DNA of 47,438 nt. It comes from a virus. Of the stretch, positions 39,106-45,452 are shown piece after piece; position 1 is the stretch's first letter; each line of letters opens with the position of its first letter. The notes under the pieces were generated by a model, which ran no database searches, was not told where the DNA came from, and saw only the letters and a program-made list of their open reading frames with translations. Made by a program: the position numbers and the translations under genes. The stretch lies in IMG/VR virus record IMGVR_UViG_3300036851_000093, positions 1-47,438 of that record. The stretch is one strand, 5' to 3'.

Positions 39106-39408
39106 TTACTTGCGGTTCTTGAGGAAGTTGCCGATGTCGAAGAAGGACTGGTGCGCCTGGCCGATCGACCCACCAGGGGTGGGCTTGCCGTAGCTCTTCA
39201 GGCCTGACGTCTTCGACGCCGGAGCGGCCGGAGCGGCAGCACTACGGCGACTCGCAGAGGCAGCGACACGCCTACGACTGGCAGCGGCAGCGGCAGGGCT
39301 ACGACTCCCAGTGACCTTGGGTCCCCGCCGAGAGCCCTTCAACTTCGATTGGGAATCGGCTACCTGCTTCTTGCGCGCGGCATCCTGGATCTGGGCCTTG
39401 GTCGGCAT
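39106..39408 (-). CDS. Basic Ala/Ser/Arg-rich protein, 100 aa
   Basis: ATG 39408 has GGAGA 5 bases upstream. MPTKAQIQDAARKKQVADSQ is followed by basic Ser/Ala repeats (RRRVAASASRRSAAAPAAPA) and an ordered C-terminus (PGGSIGQAHQSFFDIGNFLK). It is the first gene after the long leader at 39.4-39.97 kb and may be an internal or DNA-condensing protein. Function unknown. Confidence 0.6.
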   Translation of the reverse strand: MPTKAQIQDAARKKQVADSQSKLKGSRRGPKVTGSRSPAAAAASRRRVAASASRRSAAAPAAPASKTSGLKSYGKPTPGGSIGQAHQSFFDIGNFLKNRK

Positions 39409-39925
39409 AGGGTCTCCATGTCCCCCGTCGGGGACGAACTGAGCTCAGAGCTCGAGCAGAGGCGCCAGGTCCAATGGTGAGAATGGCGACCGATGCAGCA
39501 AGGCTGCGACGGCTCACCTGATCTCTTCGCTTGCTCGAGGTGCCTGCAGCTACGCCTACAGGTGCGGGGCCCGGGTCGTGCCGGCTAGGCCGAACGCTTA
39601 GCCACGGGCATCACTACCGCCTGGACAACGGCGGCGGGGACGGTGCGCTACCGTCGCATGAATGGCCAGCGGCCCCGTTGATGGTGGGGAACCGGTTATA
39701 CGCGCTGGCGGATTAGATGCCGGTTACCCATCCGGCGACGTGTTTGAGGCTGGCTTATGGAGCCCGCAACGTCGGACCGGGATTCCTGGCCATCAGCCTT
39801 CGCCAGTATCTCCCTACTCAGCTGTCGGCCTAGCTGGTACTCCAGTGGCTCCCCAGTGAACCATATCCGACTGCTAATGCGTCTGGGTCGCAGAACCACT
39901 ACCGTCCGAAGACGTACGGTCCTAC
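39409..39925 (-). other. Long gene-free leader of the structural block
   Basis: About 520 bases with no convincing gene on either strand. A minus frame (39696-39899) and two plus frames exist but lack ribosome-binding sites and look like shadows. The stretch lies between leftward element copy 3 and the first structural gene. It contains short palindromes (GAGCTCAGAGCTC near 39443; GCCGG-N8-CCGGC near 39719) but no tRNA or tmRNA that I can fold. It could be a structured leader or an RNA gene. Confidence 0.45.
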
Positions 39926-39971
39926 TAGGTACCCTAGACTAAGCACAAGAGCGGTACGATTGTGCCGCTTT
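39926..39971 (-). promoter_or_regulatory. Conserved leftward element, copy 3 (structural block)
   Basis: On the minus strand AAAG precedes the dyad CGGCAC-AATC-GTACCG (39967-39952), then 18 bases, then GGTACCTA. It begins 5 bases after the stop of the 39976 gene and heads the structural block. The dyad here can also fold as GCGG-C-AC/GT-A-CCGC followed by TCTT, so copy 3 might additionally terminate upstream transcription. Confidence 0.7.
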
Positions 39972-39975
39972 GATC

Positions 39976-40158
39976 TCAGCCGTCGTAGCCCATCATGACC
40001 ATCAACCAGGCCACAACTCCGACCACGGCACCGATCCAGCCCCAGACGAATGCGCCTGCGTAGACGATGAACGGCAGGGCGATCATCAGGAAGAGGAGCT
40101 CTCCGCCGTGCCCCTCGCTGTGATCTGTCTGGGCGGGGGAGTACCTACGCGGGTCCAT
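39976..40158 (-). CDS. Two-segment membrane miniprotein, 60 aa
   Basis: ATG 40158 has AGGTGAG 4 bases upstream. The N-terminus is hydrophilic (MDPRRYSPAQTDHSEGHGG); two hydrophobic helices follow (LLFLMIALPFIVYAGAFVWG and IGAVVGVVAWLMVMMG). Both short helices span a membrane. It is far from the lysis genes but holin-like in form. Function unknown. Confidence 0.6.
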   Translation of the reverse strand: MDPRRYSPAQTDHSEGHGGELLFLMIALPFIVYAGAFVWGWIGAVVGVVAWLMVMMGYDG

Positions 40159-40423
40159 GCCACTCACCTTCGAGTCGACTCCGCTCTCCACGGAGGACAT
40201 CGGCCTGGTTGAATGGCGCGAGATCTCGAATGAATATGGGGTGAGCACCGGACCCCTCGCCAGTTGACGCCAGCTGTCCGGCCGCTCGGGGACCACCACG
40301 CCTGAACGTGGGTCTCTCCGTCGAACCCATGGCCGGCTGCGTCAACAGCTGGCCCCGAATCTGCCGCTTGCGCGGAACCGTGGTGGGTGACGGTGACCTG
40401 GTCCCTTGGGTTGCGTTGCTCAC
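40145..40423 (-). CDS. Basic hypothetical protein, 92 aa
   Basis: GTG 40423 follows GAGGG at a long spacing. The product is Arg/Pro/Gly-rich (TTVPRKRQIRGQLLTQPAMG, PTFRRGGPRAAGQLASTGEG) with a hydrophobic stretch HPIFIRDLAPFNQADVL. Composition is not far from a shadow frame, but no better frame covers this interval and it overlaps the next start by 14 bases. Low certainty. Confidence 0.4.
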   Translation of the reverse strand: MSNATQGTRSPSPTTVPRKRQIRGQLLTQPAMGSTERPTFRRGGPRAAGQLASTGEGSGAHPIFIRDLAPFNQADVLRGERSRLEGEWHGPA

Positions 40424-40444
40424 CCCATCGGTGTCCCTCAGCCC

Positions 40445-40672
40445 TCAGTAGGAGGGCTGGTCATCGACGGAGGCGATGCGGATCTCGATGCCGTTGGCCT
40501 CAAGATCACGGAACAGCTCCTCCGTGGCCTGGCCCCAGCCGTCTGTCGAGACGCCTGAGTAGTGTCGCTGGGCGACGACGGTGAAGTCCTCCAGCAACGT
40601 CGCTGGCGTTGCCTTCCTCCCCTTCGGGAGAGTCTTGACTCCGCCCTCGTCTGTCGTCTTGCCTGGCTCCAT
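40445..40672 (-). CDS. Hypothetical protein, 75 aa
   Basis: ATG 40672 has GGAG 8 bases upstream and lies about 30 bases downstream of a good promoter. The product begins MEPGKTTDEGGVKTLPKGRK, then a helical region (TLLEDFTVVAQRHYSGVSTD, ATEELFRDLEANGIEIRIAS). No family recognised. Confidence 0.65.
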   Translation of the reverse strand: MEPGKTTDEGGVKTLPKGRKATPATLLEDFTVVAQRHYSGVSTDGWGQATEELFRDLEANGIEIRIASVDDQPSY

Positions 40673-40705
40673 AGGTCCACTCCAGTGATGGGTTCCAACC
40701 ACCGG

Positions 40706-40733
40706 AGCATACACCTAGACTAATCCCTGTCAA
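40706..40733 (-). promoter_or_regulatory. Leftward promoter upstream of 40445-40672
   Basis: On the minus strand TTGACA (40733-40728) is followed by 16 bases and TATGCT (40711-40706). The -35 overlaps the stop codon of the preceding gene. The expected start is near 40700, about 30 bases before ATG 40672. The spacer contains TTAGTCTAGG, also present beside leftward element copy 3. Confidence 0.7.
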
Positions 40734-40981
40734 GCCCCTGGCGGCTTAGGCTCCTGGCACCGCTGGCACACGGCCGGATCGCCACCCCACTCGTGCATGT
40801 CGACGGCGCACGGCTCCTTGTAGCGGCGATCCTTCTCCTGCTTCTTCTTCTTGCGCGACTTCAGAATCTCGACGAGATCCGCGGCGATGTTGTACCCGAC
40901 GACCGACACAGCAATCCCCCACAGGAGCGCAAGGATCGAGTAGGCTGACTGGAGCTGCTGCGCCTCGGTCGGCGGGGACAT
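40730..40981 (-). CDS. Membrane-anchored zinc-type protein, 83 aa
   Basis: ATG 40981 follows the tail-fibre stop by two bases. One hydrophobic segment (SAYSILALLWGIAVSVVGYN) is followed by a basic helix (LKSRKKKKQEKDRRYK) and a C-terminal Cys/His site (EPCAVDMHEWGGDPAVCQRC). The layout suggests an inner-membrane protein with a cytoplasmic zinc knuckle. Function unknown. Confidence 0.65.
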   Translation of the reverse strand: MSPPTEAQQLQSAYSILALLWGIAVSVVGYNIAADLVEILKSRKKKKQEKDRRYKEPCAVDMHEWGGDPAVCQRCQEPKPPGA

Positions 40982-40982
40982 C

Positions 40983-42341
40983 TTACACGCTCGTCTTGAT
41001 CGCCACGATCGAGGACTTGGCCTTCAGGGTCGTCGAGCTCGCGGTCTCAGACGAATGCCACACCTCGAGGTTGCCGGCGGCCGTCACCACCATGATGCCT
41101 CGGATATGCATCATCACCAGCGAGTTGATGGTCGTCACGCCAACCGTGGTCCCCAGGTTAGGGGCAGTGGTCGAGTACGTCTTGGTTGCCATGCCGGCCA
41201 TGACACCGAGGCCCTTGACGCCCTCGTCATCCATGTTGTCGGTATACGCCGACAGGGCAGTGGAACCGTCCGGCCAGAAGGCCGAGAACGACTTGACTGT
41301 AGCCGTGCCGTCGAAGTTCAGGCCGATCATGGGCCCGACTGTCGTCGTGGCCGACTCCAGCATCAGGTACATGTTGATCGCCCAGGTTCCGATCCCCAGG
41401 GCGATCGCGAAGGCCTCCGTGCCGGTGGTCGAGCTAATCGCATGGTCAGCCGCCAGCTCAGCCACGACCAGGCGCGCGTCCGGCGATGGCGCGGCGGAGG
41501 GCGTTATCCAGGTCCGGTCATCGCGCAGGAACTTCGTACCGTCAGCCGACCCGCTACCGAGCTGAGCGAAAGGAACCAGAGTGCCGGCGTCGAGGGACGC
41601 GTACCCGGAGGCGGCGCCCTTCTCCGACTCCCTCTGGTACCCAGTATGCGGATCTCCGGCGGCCTCGTGTGCCGTGACGGGGTTGGCCGGCATCCCGTGC
41701 CGGTGCAAGAGCTTGGCGACCTTGGTCGCGTCGGCCCCCTGGGCTGCGGTATCTCCGAAGGCGGCGGTGGTCGGCACCGTCTCCGCGAAGATCGCGTCGT
41801 TGCCCCCGCTTAGGTGCGCGCTCGCGTGGAGCTGGGCGTGGAGCTCTGAGTCCCGCGCGATCGCCGCAGGAATCTGCGCGTCAGGAACAAGCCCCGAGCC
41901 GTCAAGGGAGGCGTAACCGTTCGCCACCCCCTTCTGACTCTCCCGCTCGTAGACGGTATGCGGGTCCGCAGCACCTTCATGAGTAGAAAGCTCTGTACTG
42001 AGAGCGTAGCCAGTATGAGGATCAGGAGCAGATTCGTGTCCATCTAGTTCCGCCTGGGTCGCGAGACCCAAAGTATCGTGGGTCGCCAGGTCGGGATGGG
42101 ACCCGCCGTGCGGCGTCAGCGCGTGGTCGTCGAGCTCCTGCTGTGTCGCCAGCCCGAGCGTGTTGTGGGTCGCCAGATCCGGGTGGCTACCTGCCGGCTC
42201 GTTGGGGTCGACAAGCGCATAGTCCGTGAGCGTCTTCCGGTCGCGCAGGATCGGCTTGTCGTCCTCGTCGAACATGGCAAGCCACCGGCCCTCTCCGGTG
42301 TTGGAGGGCCAGTAGTGGTCAGCGGAGTAGTAGAGCGGCAC
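40983..42341 (-). CDS. Tail fibre protein with internal repeats
   Basis: 452 aa starting at GTG 42341 (GAGGTAA upstream). The N-terminal half consists of repeats: SHPDLATHNTLGLATQQELD twice, ADPHTxY modules, and GVANGYASLDGSGLVPDAQI twice. These are typical of phage fibre shafts that trimerise. The C-terminal half is a beta-rich head (SFSAFWPDGSTALSAYTDNM, GVMAGMATKTYSTTAPNLGT), probably binding the receptor. It is encoded about 18 kb from the other tail genes and is therefore expressed from a different leftward block. Confidence 0.8.
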   Translation of the reverse strand: MPLYYSADHYWPSNTGEGRWLAMFDEDDKPILRDRKTLTDYALVDPNEPAGSHPDLATHNTLGLATQQELDDHALTPHGGSHPDLATHDTLGLATQAELDGHESAPDPHTGYALSTELSTHEGAADPHTVYERESQKGVANGYASLDGSGLVPDAQIPAAIARDSELHAQLHASAHLSGGNDAIFAETVPTTAAFGDTAAQGADATKVAKLLHRHGMPANPVTAHEAAGDPHTGYQRESEKGAASGYASLDAGTLVPFAQLGSGSADGTKFLRDDRTWITPSAAPSPDARLVVAELAADHAISSTTGTEAFAIALGIGTWAINMYLMLESATTTVGPMIGLNFDGTATVKSFSAFWPDGSTALSAYTDNMDDEGVKGLGVMAGMATKTYSTTAPNLGTTVGVTTINSLVMMHIRGIMVVTAAGNLEVWHSSETASSTTLKAKSSIVAIKTSV

Positions 42342-42350
42342 TGGGTTACC

Positions 42351-42452
42351 TCACCAGTCCGAGCACCGAGGCACCATGACCAGCAATGTGAGACCTGCTC
42401 CGATGACGACGCATAGGAGGCAGAGAACGGCTAGCGTGAAGAGAGGGCTCAT
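42351..42452 (-). CDS. Membrane miniprotein, 33 aa
   Basis: ATG 42452 overlaps the preceding stop (ATGA). The peptide MSPLFTLAVLCLLCVVIGAG continues with LTLLVMVP and a short RCSDW tail; almost all of it is a membrane helix. It ends 9 bases before the tail-fibre start. Function unknown. Confidence 0.5.
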   Translation of the reverse strand: MSPLFTLAVLCLLCVVIGAGLTLLVMVPRCSDW

Positions 42453-42631
42453 CGGCCCTTGAGCTGCCTAACGATCTCAGTCGCTACGGCTTTGACGTCA
42501 GCGTCGGAGAGCTTCCGCTCGAACGGGTTGACCGGCTTGACCGGCGGCCCCGGACAGACGTGCGCGTAGTCGACATGGTAGGTCTGCCCGCAGACATCGT
42601 GAAGCAGCCACTCTCGCTCGACCTCAGCCAC
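42449..42631 (-). CDS. Small Cys/His protein, 60 aa
   Basis: MAEVEREWLLHDVCGQTYHV and DYAHVCPGPP give two Cys and three His residues, consistent with one zinc site. The C-terminal helix SDADVKAVATEIVRQLKG resembles small actinophage proteins. It overlaps both neighbours by 4-8 bases. Function unknown. Confidence 0.65.
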   Translation of the reverse strand: MAEVEREWLLHDVCGQTYHVDYAHVCPGPPVKPVNPFERKLSDADVKAVATEIVRQLKGR

Positions 42632-42824
42632 GACGGTTGCCGAAGAGCCGACGGAGCGTCGTCAGCTGCGCGCCCGAGCCAGCGATCTGGGACGGCCGCG
42701 GGTTATGCCAGCGGGCCCCGCCATGGGCGTGGACGCCCGGGTGGCCGGCCGGCTTCTGGCAGTAGATGTCGCGCTCCGAGCCACCGCTCTGGGGCGAGAA
42801 CGTGATCTTGCCGTCGCACTGCAT
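42624..42824 (-). CDS. Zinc-type miniprotein with CxxxxGHxGxH motif, 66 aa
   Basis: The sequence has IYCQKPAGHPGVHAHGGARW plus an N-terminal Cys (MQCDG), a likely CxxxxGHxGxH metal site. A similar arrangement recurs in the 42940-43095 gene. The tail is basic (TLRRLFGNRRG). ATG 42824 shares bases with the stop of the gene upstream. Function unknown. Confidence 0.65.
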   Translation of the reverse strand: MQCDGKITFSPQSGGSERDIYCQKPAGHPGVHAHGGARWHNPRPSQIAGSGAQLTTLRRLFGNRRG

Positions 42825-42940
42825 CAGCTCTTCCTCTTCCCGGCCTGGGCGTTGACGATCTTGGCGGCCTTGGTCTTGCTCATGCCCTTACCCCGGAGCT
42901 TCTCGTACTGCGGCCAGTTCTTGACCTGCTTGCCTGGCAT
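42824..42940 (-). CDS. Small helical protein, DUF7218-like, 38 aa
   Basis: MPGKQVKNWPQYEKLRGKGM and SKTKAAKIVNAQAGKRKS match the N-W/P-x-x-Y-E-x-L-R-x-x-G-M-S-K-x-x-A-A-x-I-x-N pattern I recall in small actinobacterial and phage proteins assigned to DUF7218. The family has no settled function. The TGA shares bases with the next ATG. Confidence 0.6.
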   Translation of the reverse strand: MPGKQVKNWPQYEKLRGKGMSKTKAAKIVNAQAGKRKS

Positions 42941-43095
42941 CAGTCCCACTCCATGCCGAACGGAATGCAGTGGTACCCGTGGTCCCAGTGGTAACCGTCA
43001 TGCCCTTGCTCCAAGACACACCGATGGATCTCCTCGACGACTGGACAGTCGATCGGGTCGAGGCACGGGATGCGCGCGGGCCGCAAGTTGACCAT
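42940..43095 (-). CDS. Cys/His-rich miniprotein with GHDGYH motif, 51 aa
   Basis: It contains RIPCLDPIDCPVVEEIHRC followed by VLEQGHDGYHWDHGYHC. Ligand-type residues at C11, C17, C26, H32, H36, H39, H42 and C43 suggest one or two zinc ions. It shares the GHxGxH signature with the 42624 gene, so the two may have arisen by duplication. It is coupled to its neighbours by one- to four-base overlaps. Confidence 0.65.
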   Translation of the reverse strand: MVNLRPARIPCLDPIDCPVVEEIHRCVLEQGHDGYHWDHGYHCIPFGMEWD

Positions 43096-43310
43096 CAGTC
43101 GGTGCCGGCCGGGACGGTCGACAGCTCGGCCTCCTCGTCCTTGAGCAGGTGCCCAACGAACTCGAGCAGGCTATCTTCGAGACGGAGCGCGCTACGGATG
43201 TGCGCGATCGACTCGGTAGTTTGCTCCTCGCCGGCGTCGAAGCGGAGCTCCTGGCCCAGCTCGTTCATCGCCGCTAGGGCGCCGAACGCGGCCACAAGTG
43301 TGTCATCCAT
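43095..43310 (-). CDS. Acidic helical protein, 71 aa
   Basis: ATG 43310 follows AGGAGGACACC. The product (MDDTLVAAFGALAAMNELGQ, then SALRLEDSLLEFVGHLLKDE) is acidic and helical. The longer upstream frame is not supported. It is the second gene of the rightmost leftward block. Function unknown. Confidence 0.6.
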   Translation of the reverse strand: MDDTLVAAFGALAAMNELGQELRFDAGEEQTTESIAHIRSALRLEDSLLEFVGHLLKDEEAELSTVPAGTD

Positions 43311-43327
43311 GGTGTCCTCCTGAGACG

Positions 43328-43573
43328 TTATTCGGTACGTCGACGGTAGCGACGCTTGGGGCGGGTAGGCTTGTCGACCCAGACGCGGCCCAGAGTCGGC
43401 GGGCCACCATCGATGGTGGCGTGGCCGAATCGGTACGCGCTGTGACCAACCGGACCTGACCCCTGCGCCTCTGCCTTGCGTGCGCGCATGCACGCGTAAC
43501 AGCTCGTGACTCGCGGGTTGACTGGGTGCCCGCACGGGTAGAGCTCGGTGGGCATAGTTGCCAGTGATCGCAT
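43328..43573 (-). CDS. Small zinc-type protein, first gene of the leftward run
   Basis: ATG 43573 follows AAGGAGGCAGGACGG. MRSLATMPTELYPCGHPVNP and RVTSCYACMRARKAEAQ give one CxH and one CxxC, a probable zinc site, with a basic tail (RPKRRYRRRTE). It is the first leftward gene below the divergent control region, about 108 bases below element copy 2. Function unknown. Confidence 0.65.
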   Translation of the reverse strand: MRSLATMPTELYPCGHPVNPRVTSCYACMRARKAEAQGSGPVGHSAYRFGHATIDGGPPTLGRVWVDKPTRPKRRYRRRTE

Positions 43574-43680
43574 CCGTCCTGCCTCCTTGTTCGCGACCGT
43601 CGACCGTTCCCGGTGTGTGATACGTGATGCTGGTCGACGTGTCGCTCTCGGAACCCTGTTTCGGATTCCCTGTTCTACCT

Positions 43681-43723
43681 GGTACCCCGTTTGAGCGTGC
43701 GATCGGTACATTTGTGTCGCTTT
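43681..43723 (-). promoter_or_regulatory. Conserved leftward element, copy 2 (right-hand block)
   Basis: On the minus strand AAAG precedes the dyad CGACAC-AAAT-GTACCG (43719-43704), then 17 bases, then GGTACC. It heads the rightmost leftward block, whose first gene starts at 43573. A partial further match (AGCGACAC) lies on the minus strand near 43643. Confidence 0.7.
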
Positions 43724-44046
43724 GTGCTCAGAAATAAGCACGGCACAACGCGTCCAGAGATACCTCAGCCACGTCCTGCCGGCCCGTGGAGACCCCTCTT
43801 CGACACGATTCGGGCCGTTCTGGGTCCCCTGTCCACACCCTGGTTGAGCTCGAGTGTCGAGACGTCCTCGGTTCGCGAGTTGGGGGGTATCTCCCTCATT
43901 CTATGACCCGGGAGTGCCGCAAAGTTGCTACCCCACCCGGGGCCCGGAAGGGTCTCGAGGTTCCGCGACCTTGCGTCATCCTTACCTACCCTGGGGTACC
44001 TGCTGCTGTTGCCATGTCAACTACATGGATGGTAGGGTGGGAGACA

Positions 44047-44069
44047 CCCCACCCCAGCCCAGCCCACCC
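44047..44069 (-). other. G-quadruplex-type G-tract cluster
   Basis: The minus strand has five G tracts (GGG-T-GGG-CT-GGG-CT-GGGG-T-GGGG) separated by loops of one or two bases, a textbook intramolecular G4 pattern. The same bases can instead pair as GGGTGGG-N6-CCCACCC with the plus-strand sequence just upstream. It lies between the leftward element and the rightward promoter. Confidence 0.6.
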
Positions 44070-44123
44070 TAAGACATGCGCCGCCCATTCGGCCCAGCCT
44101 AGTTGATCGGTACTAGCCCATAG

Positions 44124-44137
44124 GTACTAGTTGACAT
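44124..44137 (+). repeat. Direct repeat GTACTAGTTGACAT, left copy
   Basis: This 14-base sequence recurs exactly at 46268-46281. Both copies include the TTGACA of a rightward promoter. The block between them is CTAG-rich, suggesting a cassette bounded by promoter repeats. Confidence 0.7.
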
Positions 44138-44160
44138 GACGTGACCCATGCGCGCATACT
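44131..44160 (+). promoter_or_regulatory. Rightward early promoter
   Basis: TTGACA (44131-44136), an 18-base spacer and CATACT (44155-44160) form a sigma-70-like promoter. It would start near 44167, about 35 bases before ATG 44202. Its upstream half is the 14-base repeat shared with the promoter at 46275. Confidence 0.65.
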
Positions 44161-44201
44161 CACATCCGACGGCCGAGACGCGGCCGAGACTGGAGGTCCT
44201 G

Positions 44202-44588
44202 ATGCGATACATCCCACCCTTTGGCGTCAACCGACCTGGCACGCCCGCCAACCCGTCACGCCTAGCCGCGGCCGATGCTACCCTCCGCCGATCGGTTAGT
44301 GTCCGCGCGGCCTACGCATTCGGAGACTGGCCGCCTAGCGGTTGCGACTACACTGACCGGCTAGGCCGATGCGGCGGATCGCACACCCGCGAGACGCACA
44401 TTCGATCAATCGCGCCTAGCCCGTTCACCTTCGCCGGCGGAGACTGGCCGCAAGGTCTGACCGCAGACTCGCCACTAGTCGACCTACTGCTACCGCCCGC
44501 GGCCGAGTTCACGGTCAACGATGTCGATCGCGCATGGCGCGAGGGTTACGACCTGGGACGCGAGGATCAGCGACGCGTCAAGCCCTAG
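44202..44588 (+). CDS. Hypothetical protein, 128 aa, first rightward gene
   Basis: ATG 44202 follows GGAGG by 5 bases; the longer frame from 44148 would lie over the promoter. The product has Pro-rich starts (MRYIPPFGVNRPGTPANPSR), an Arg/Ala middle with CDYTDRLGRCGGSHTRETH, and a C-terminal helix EFTVNDVDRAWREGYDLGRE. The two Cys with nearby His could bind zinc. The C-terminal W-x-x-G-Y-x-x-G pattern is common in small phage proteins. Function unknown. Confidence 0.65.
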   Translation: MRYIPPFGVNRPGTPANPSRLAAADATLRRSVSVRAAYAFGDWPPSGCDYTDRLGRCGGSHTRETHIRSIAPSPFTFAGGDWPQGLTADSPLVDLLLPPAAEFTVNDVDRAWREGYDLGREDQRRVKP

Positions 44589-44666
44589 CCGAATCGGGCC
44601 CGTCGGCCCGACAGTGTACGGGTGGCGCCCTGCACTCTGATGATGGCAAGCCGCGGAGATCCGACC

Positions 44667-44834
44667 ATGCGAATCACGATCACGGATGACTTTGGCGAGG
44701 TCTATGCCCACCTGACCGATGTCAGCACCGGCCCTCGAGCCGGGGAAGTCTTCGCAACCGATGATGACGGCGAACGCACAACGCTTGTCGATATCATCCG
44801 CGACGCGGAGACCTGGGAGCGGACAAAGTCATGA
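44667..44834 (+). CDS. Hypothetical acidic protein, 55 aa
   Basis: ATG 44667 follows GCGGAGAT. MRITITDDFGEVYAHLTDVS and FATDDDGERTTLVDIIRDAE make a small acidic beta-alpha protein. Its TGA overlaps the next ATG. The stretch 44589-44666 before it holds no gene, only a possible hairpin CGGGCC-CGT-CGGCCCG. Function unknown. Confidence 0.6.
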   Translation: MRITITDDFGEVYAHLTDVSTGPRAGEVFATDDDGERTTLVDIIRDAETWERTKS

Positions 44835-45076
44835 ACACTCCCGAACGCGGAGACTTCCCAGTCTTCGATTCCCACAACCTGACCGGCCGCTCACGCGACG
44901 CGTATGGCCATCAGGACGTAACCGCCGACCTGGCCGCGCAAGCCGCAAAGGATGCAGCCGCCGGCGCGATCCTGACCGATCCCAGCTACCGCGACGCGGT
45001 AGGCTACCTGACCCATGTCCTGGGATGCACACCTTACGCCGCGGCCGTCATCATTAGCCGGCGGCCGGTAGCATGA
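44831..45076 (+). CDS. Hypothetical protein, 81 aa
   Basis: Start ATG 44831 overlaps the previous stop, and the TGA overlaps the next ATG. MNTPERGDFPVFDSHNLTGR, DLAAQAAKDAAAGAILTDPS and YRDAVGYLTHVLGCTPYAAA suggest a helical protein. No family recognised. Confidence 0.65.
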   Translation: MNTPERGDFPVFDSHNLTGRSRDAYGHQDVTADLAAQAAKDAAAGAILTDPSYRDAVGYLTHVLGCTPYAAAVIISRRPVA

Positions 45077-45234
45077 CCCGGCGACGTCGGCTGCACCCGG
45101 CCGTCAACCTCGCGATCGGTATCGTCGGTTGCGCGGCCGTATTCCTGGCATGGGCCCTAGTCAACCCATGGGCTGGGCTGGCCACGGGTGCTATGTTCAC
45201 CCTCGCGCCTACAGTCTGGGAGTACTGGACATGA
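45073..45234 (+). CDS. Membrane miniprotein, 53 aa
   Basis: The ATG overlaps the previous stop and the TGA overlaps the next ATG. A basic N-terminus (MTRRRRLHPAV) is followed by two hydrophobic segments (NLAIGIVGCAAVFLAWALV and WAGLATGAMFTLAPTV) and a WEYWT tail. It is likely to sit in the membrane with both ends in the cytoplasm. Function unknown. Confidence 0.6.
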   Translation: MTRRRRLHPAVNLAIGIVGCAAVFLAWALVNPWAGLATGAMFTLAPTVWEYWT

Positions 45235-45452
45235 CCGCACACTGCCGCTACGAATGCCGCCACTATCGGATCGTGCGCCACTACTTCAACCGATGGCCAA
45301 ACCGCCGGACGATCACAACCGGCCTAACGCTCGCTGAAGCGCAAGCGCATTGCAATGACCCGGAGACTAGCAGTAGTACGGCCGTTGGCAAGGTCGCAAG
45401 CGCACGCACGCGCCGACTCGGCCCATGGTTCGATGGGTACACCGCATCATGA
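45231..45452 (+). CDS. Actinophage-type conserved protein with HCNDPETSSST motif, 73 aa
   Basis: The sequence has CRHYRIVRHYFNRWPNRRTI, TGLTLAEAQAHCNDPETSSS and GPWFDGYTAS. The T-G-L-T-L-E/A-E-A-Q-x-H-C-x-D-P-E-T-S-S-S-T core and the G-P-W-F-D-G-Y/F end recur in small proteins I know from actinobacteria and their phages. Their role is not established. ATGA overlaps on both sides support reality. Confidence 0.75.
   Translation: MTAHCRYECRHYRIVRHYFNRWPNRRTITTGLTLAEAQAHCNDPETSSSTAVGKVASARTRRLGPWFDGYTAS

Larger units (their letters stand above)
43574..44201. other. Divergent control region, no convincing gene
   Basis: About 630 bases separate the divergent gene runs. The region holds leftward element copy 2, a G-quadruplex-type run, the hairpin CCATGT-CAACT-ACATGG (44012-44028), the dyad TACCC-TG-GGGTA (43987-43998) next to a plus-strand TTACCTA, and the rightward promoter at 44131. 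Plus-strand frames here (for example 43786-44106) have shadow-like composition and no ribosome-binding site. Confidence 0.6.

Noticed and set aside
39715-39740. T-arm-like stem-loop near GCCGG...CCGGC
   Set aside because: The loop is 8 bases without the GTTCRA signature, and no acceptor, D or anticodon arms can be built, so not a tRNA.
39696-39899. Minus-strand frame of 67 codons in the long leader
   Set aside because: Weak start context and basic shadow-like composition; kept as noncoding.
42058-42180. Near-direct DNA repeat
   Set aside because: It is explained by the duplicated SHPDLATH modules of the tail fibre coding sequence rather than by a separate element.
43574-43741. N-terminal extension of the 43328 gene across element copy 2, similar to the start of the phosphoesterase
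   Set aside because: The similarity is explained by the shared DNA element; copy 3 has a stop in the same frame, and ATG 43573 has a better ribosome-binding site.
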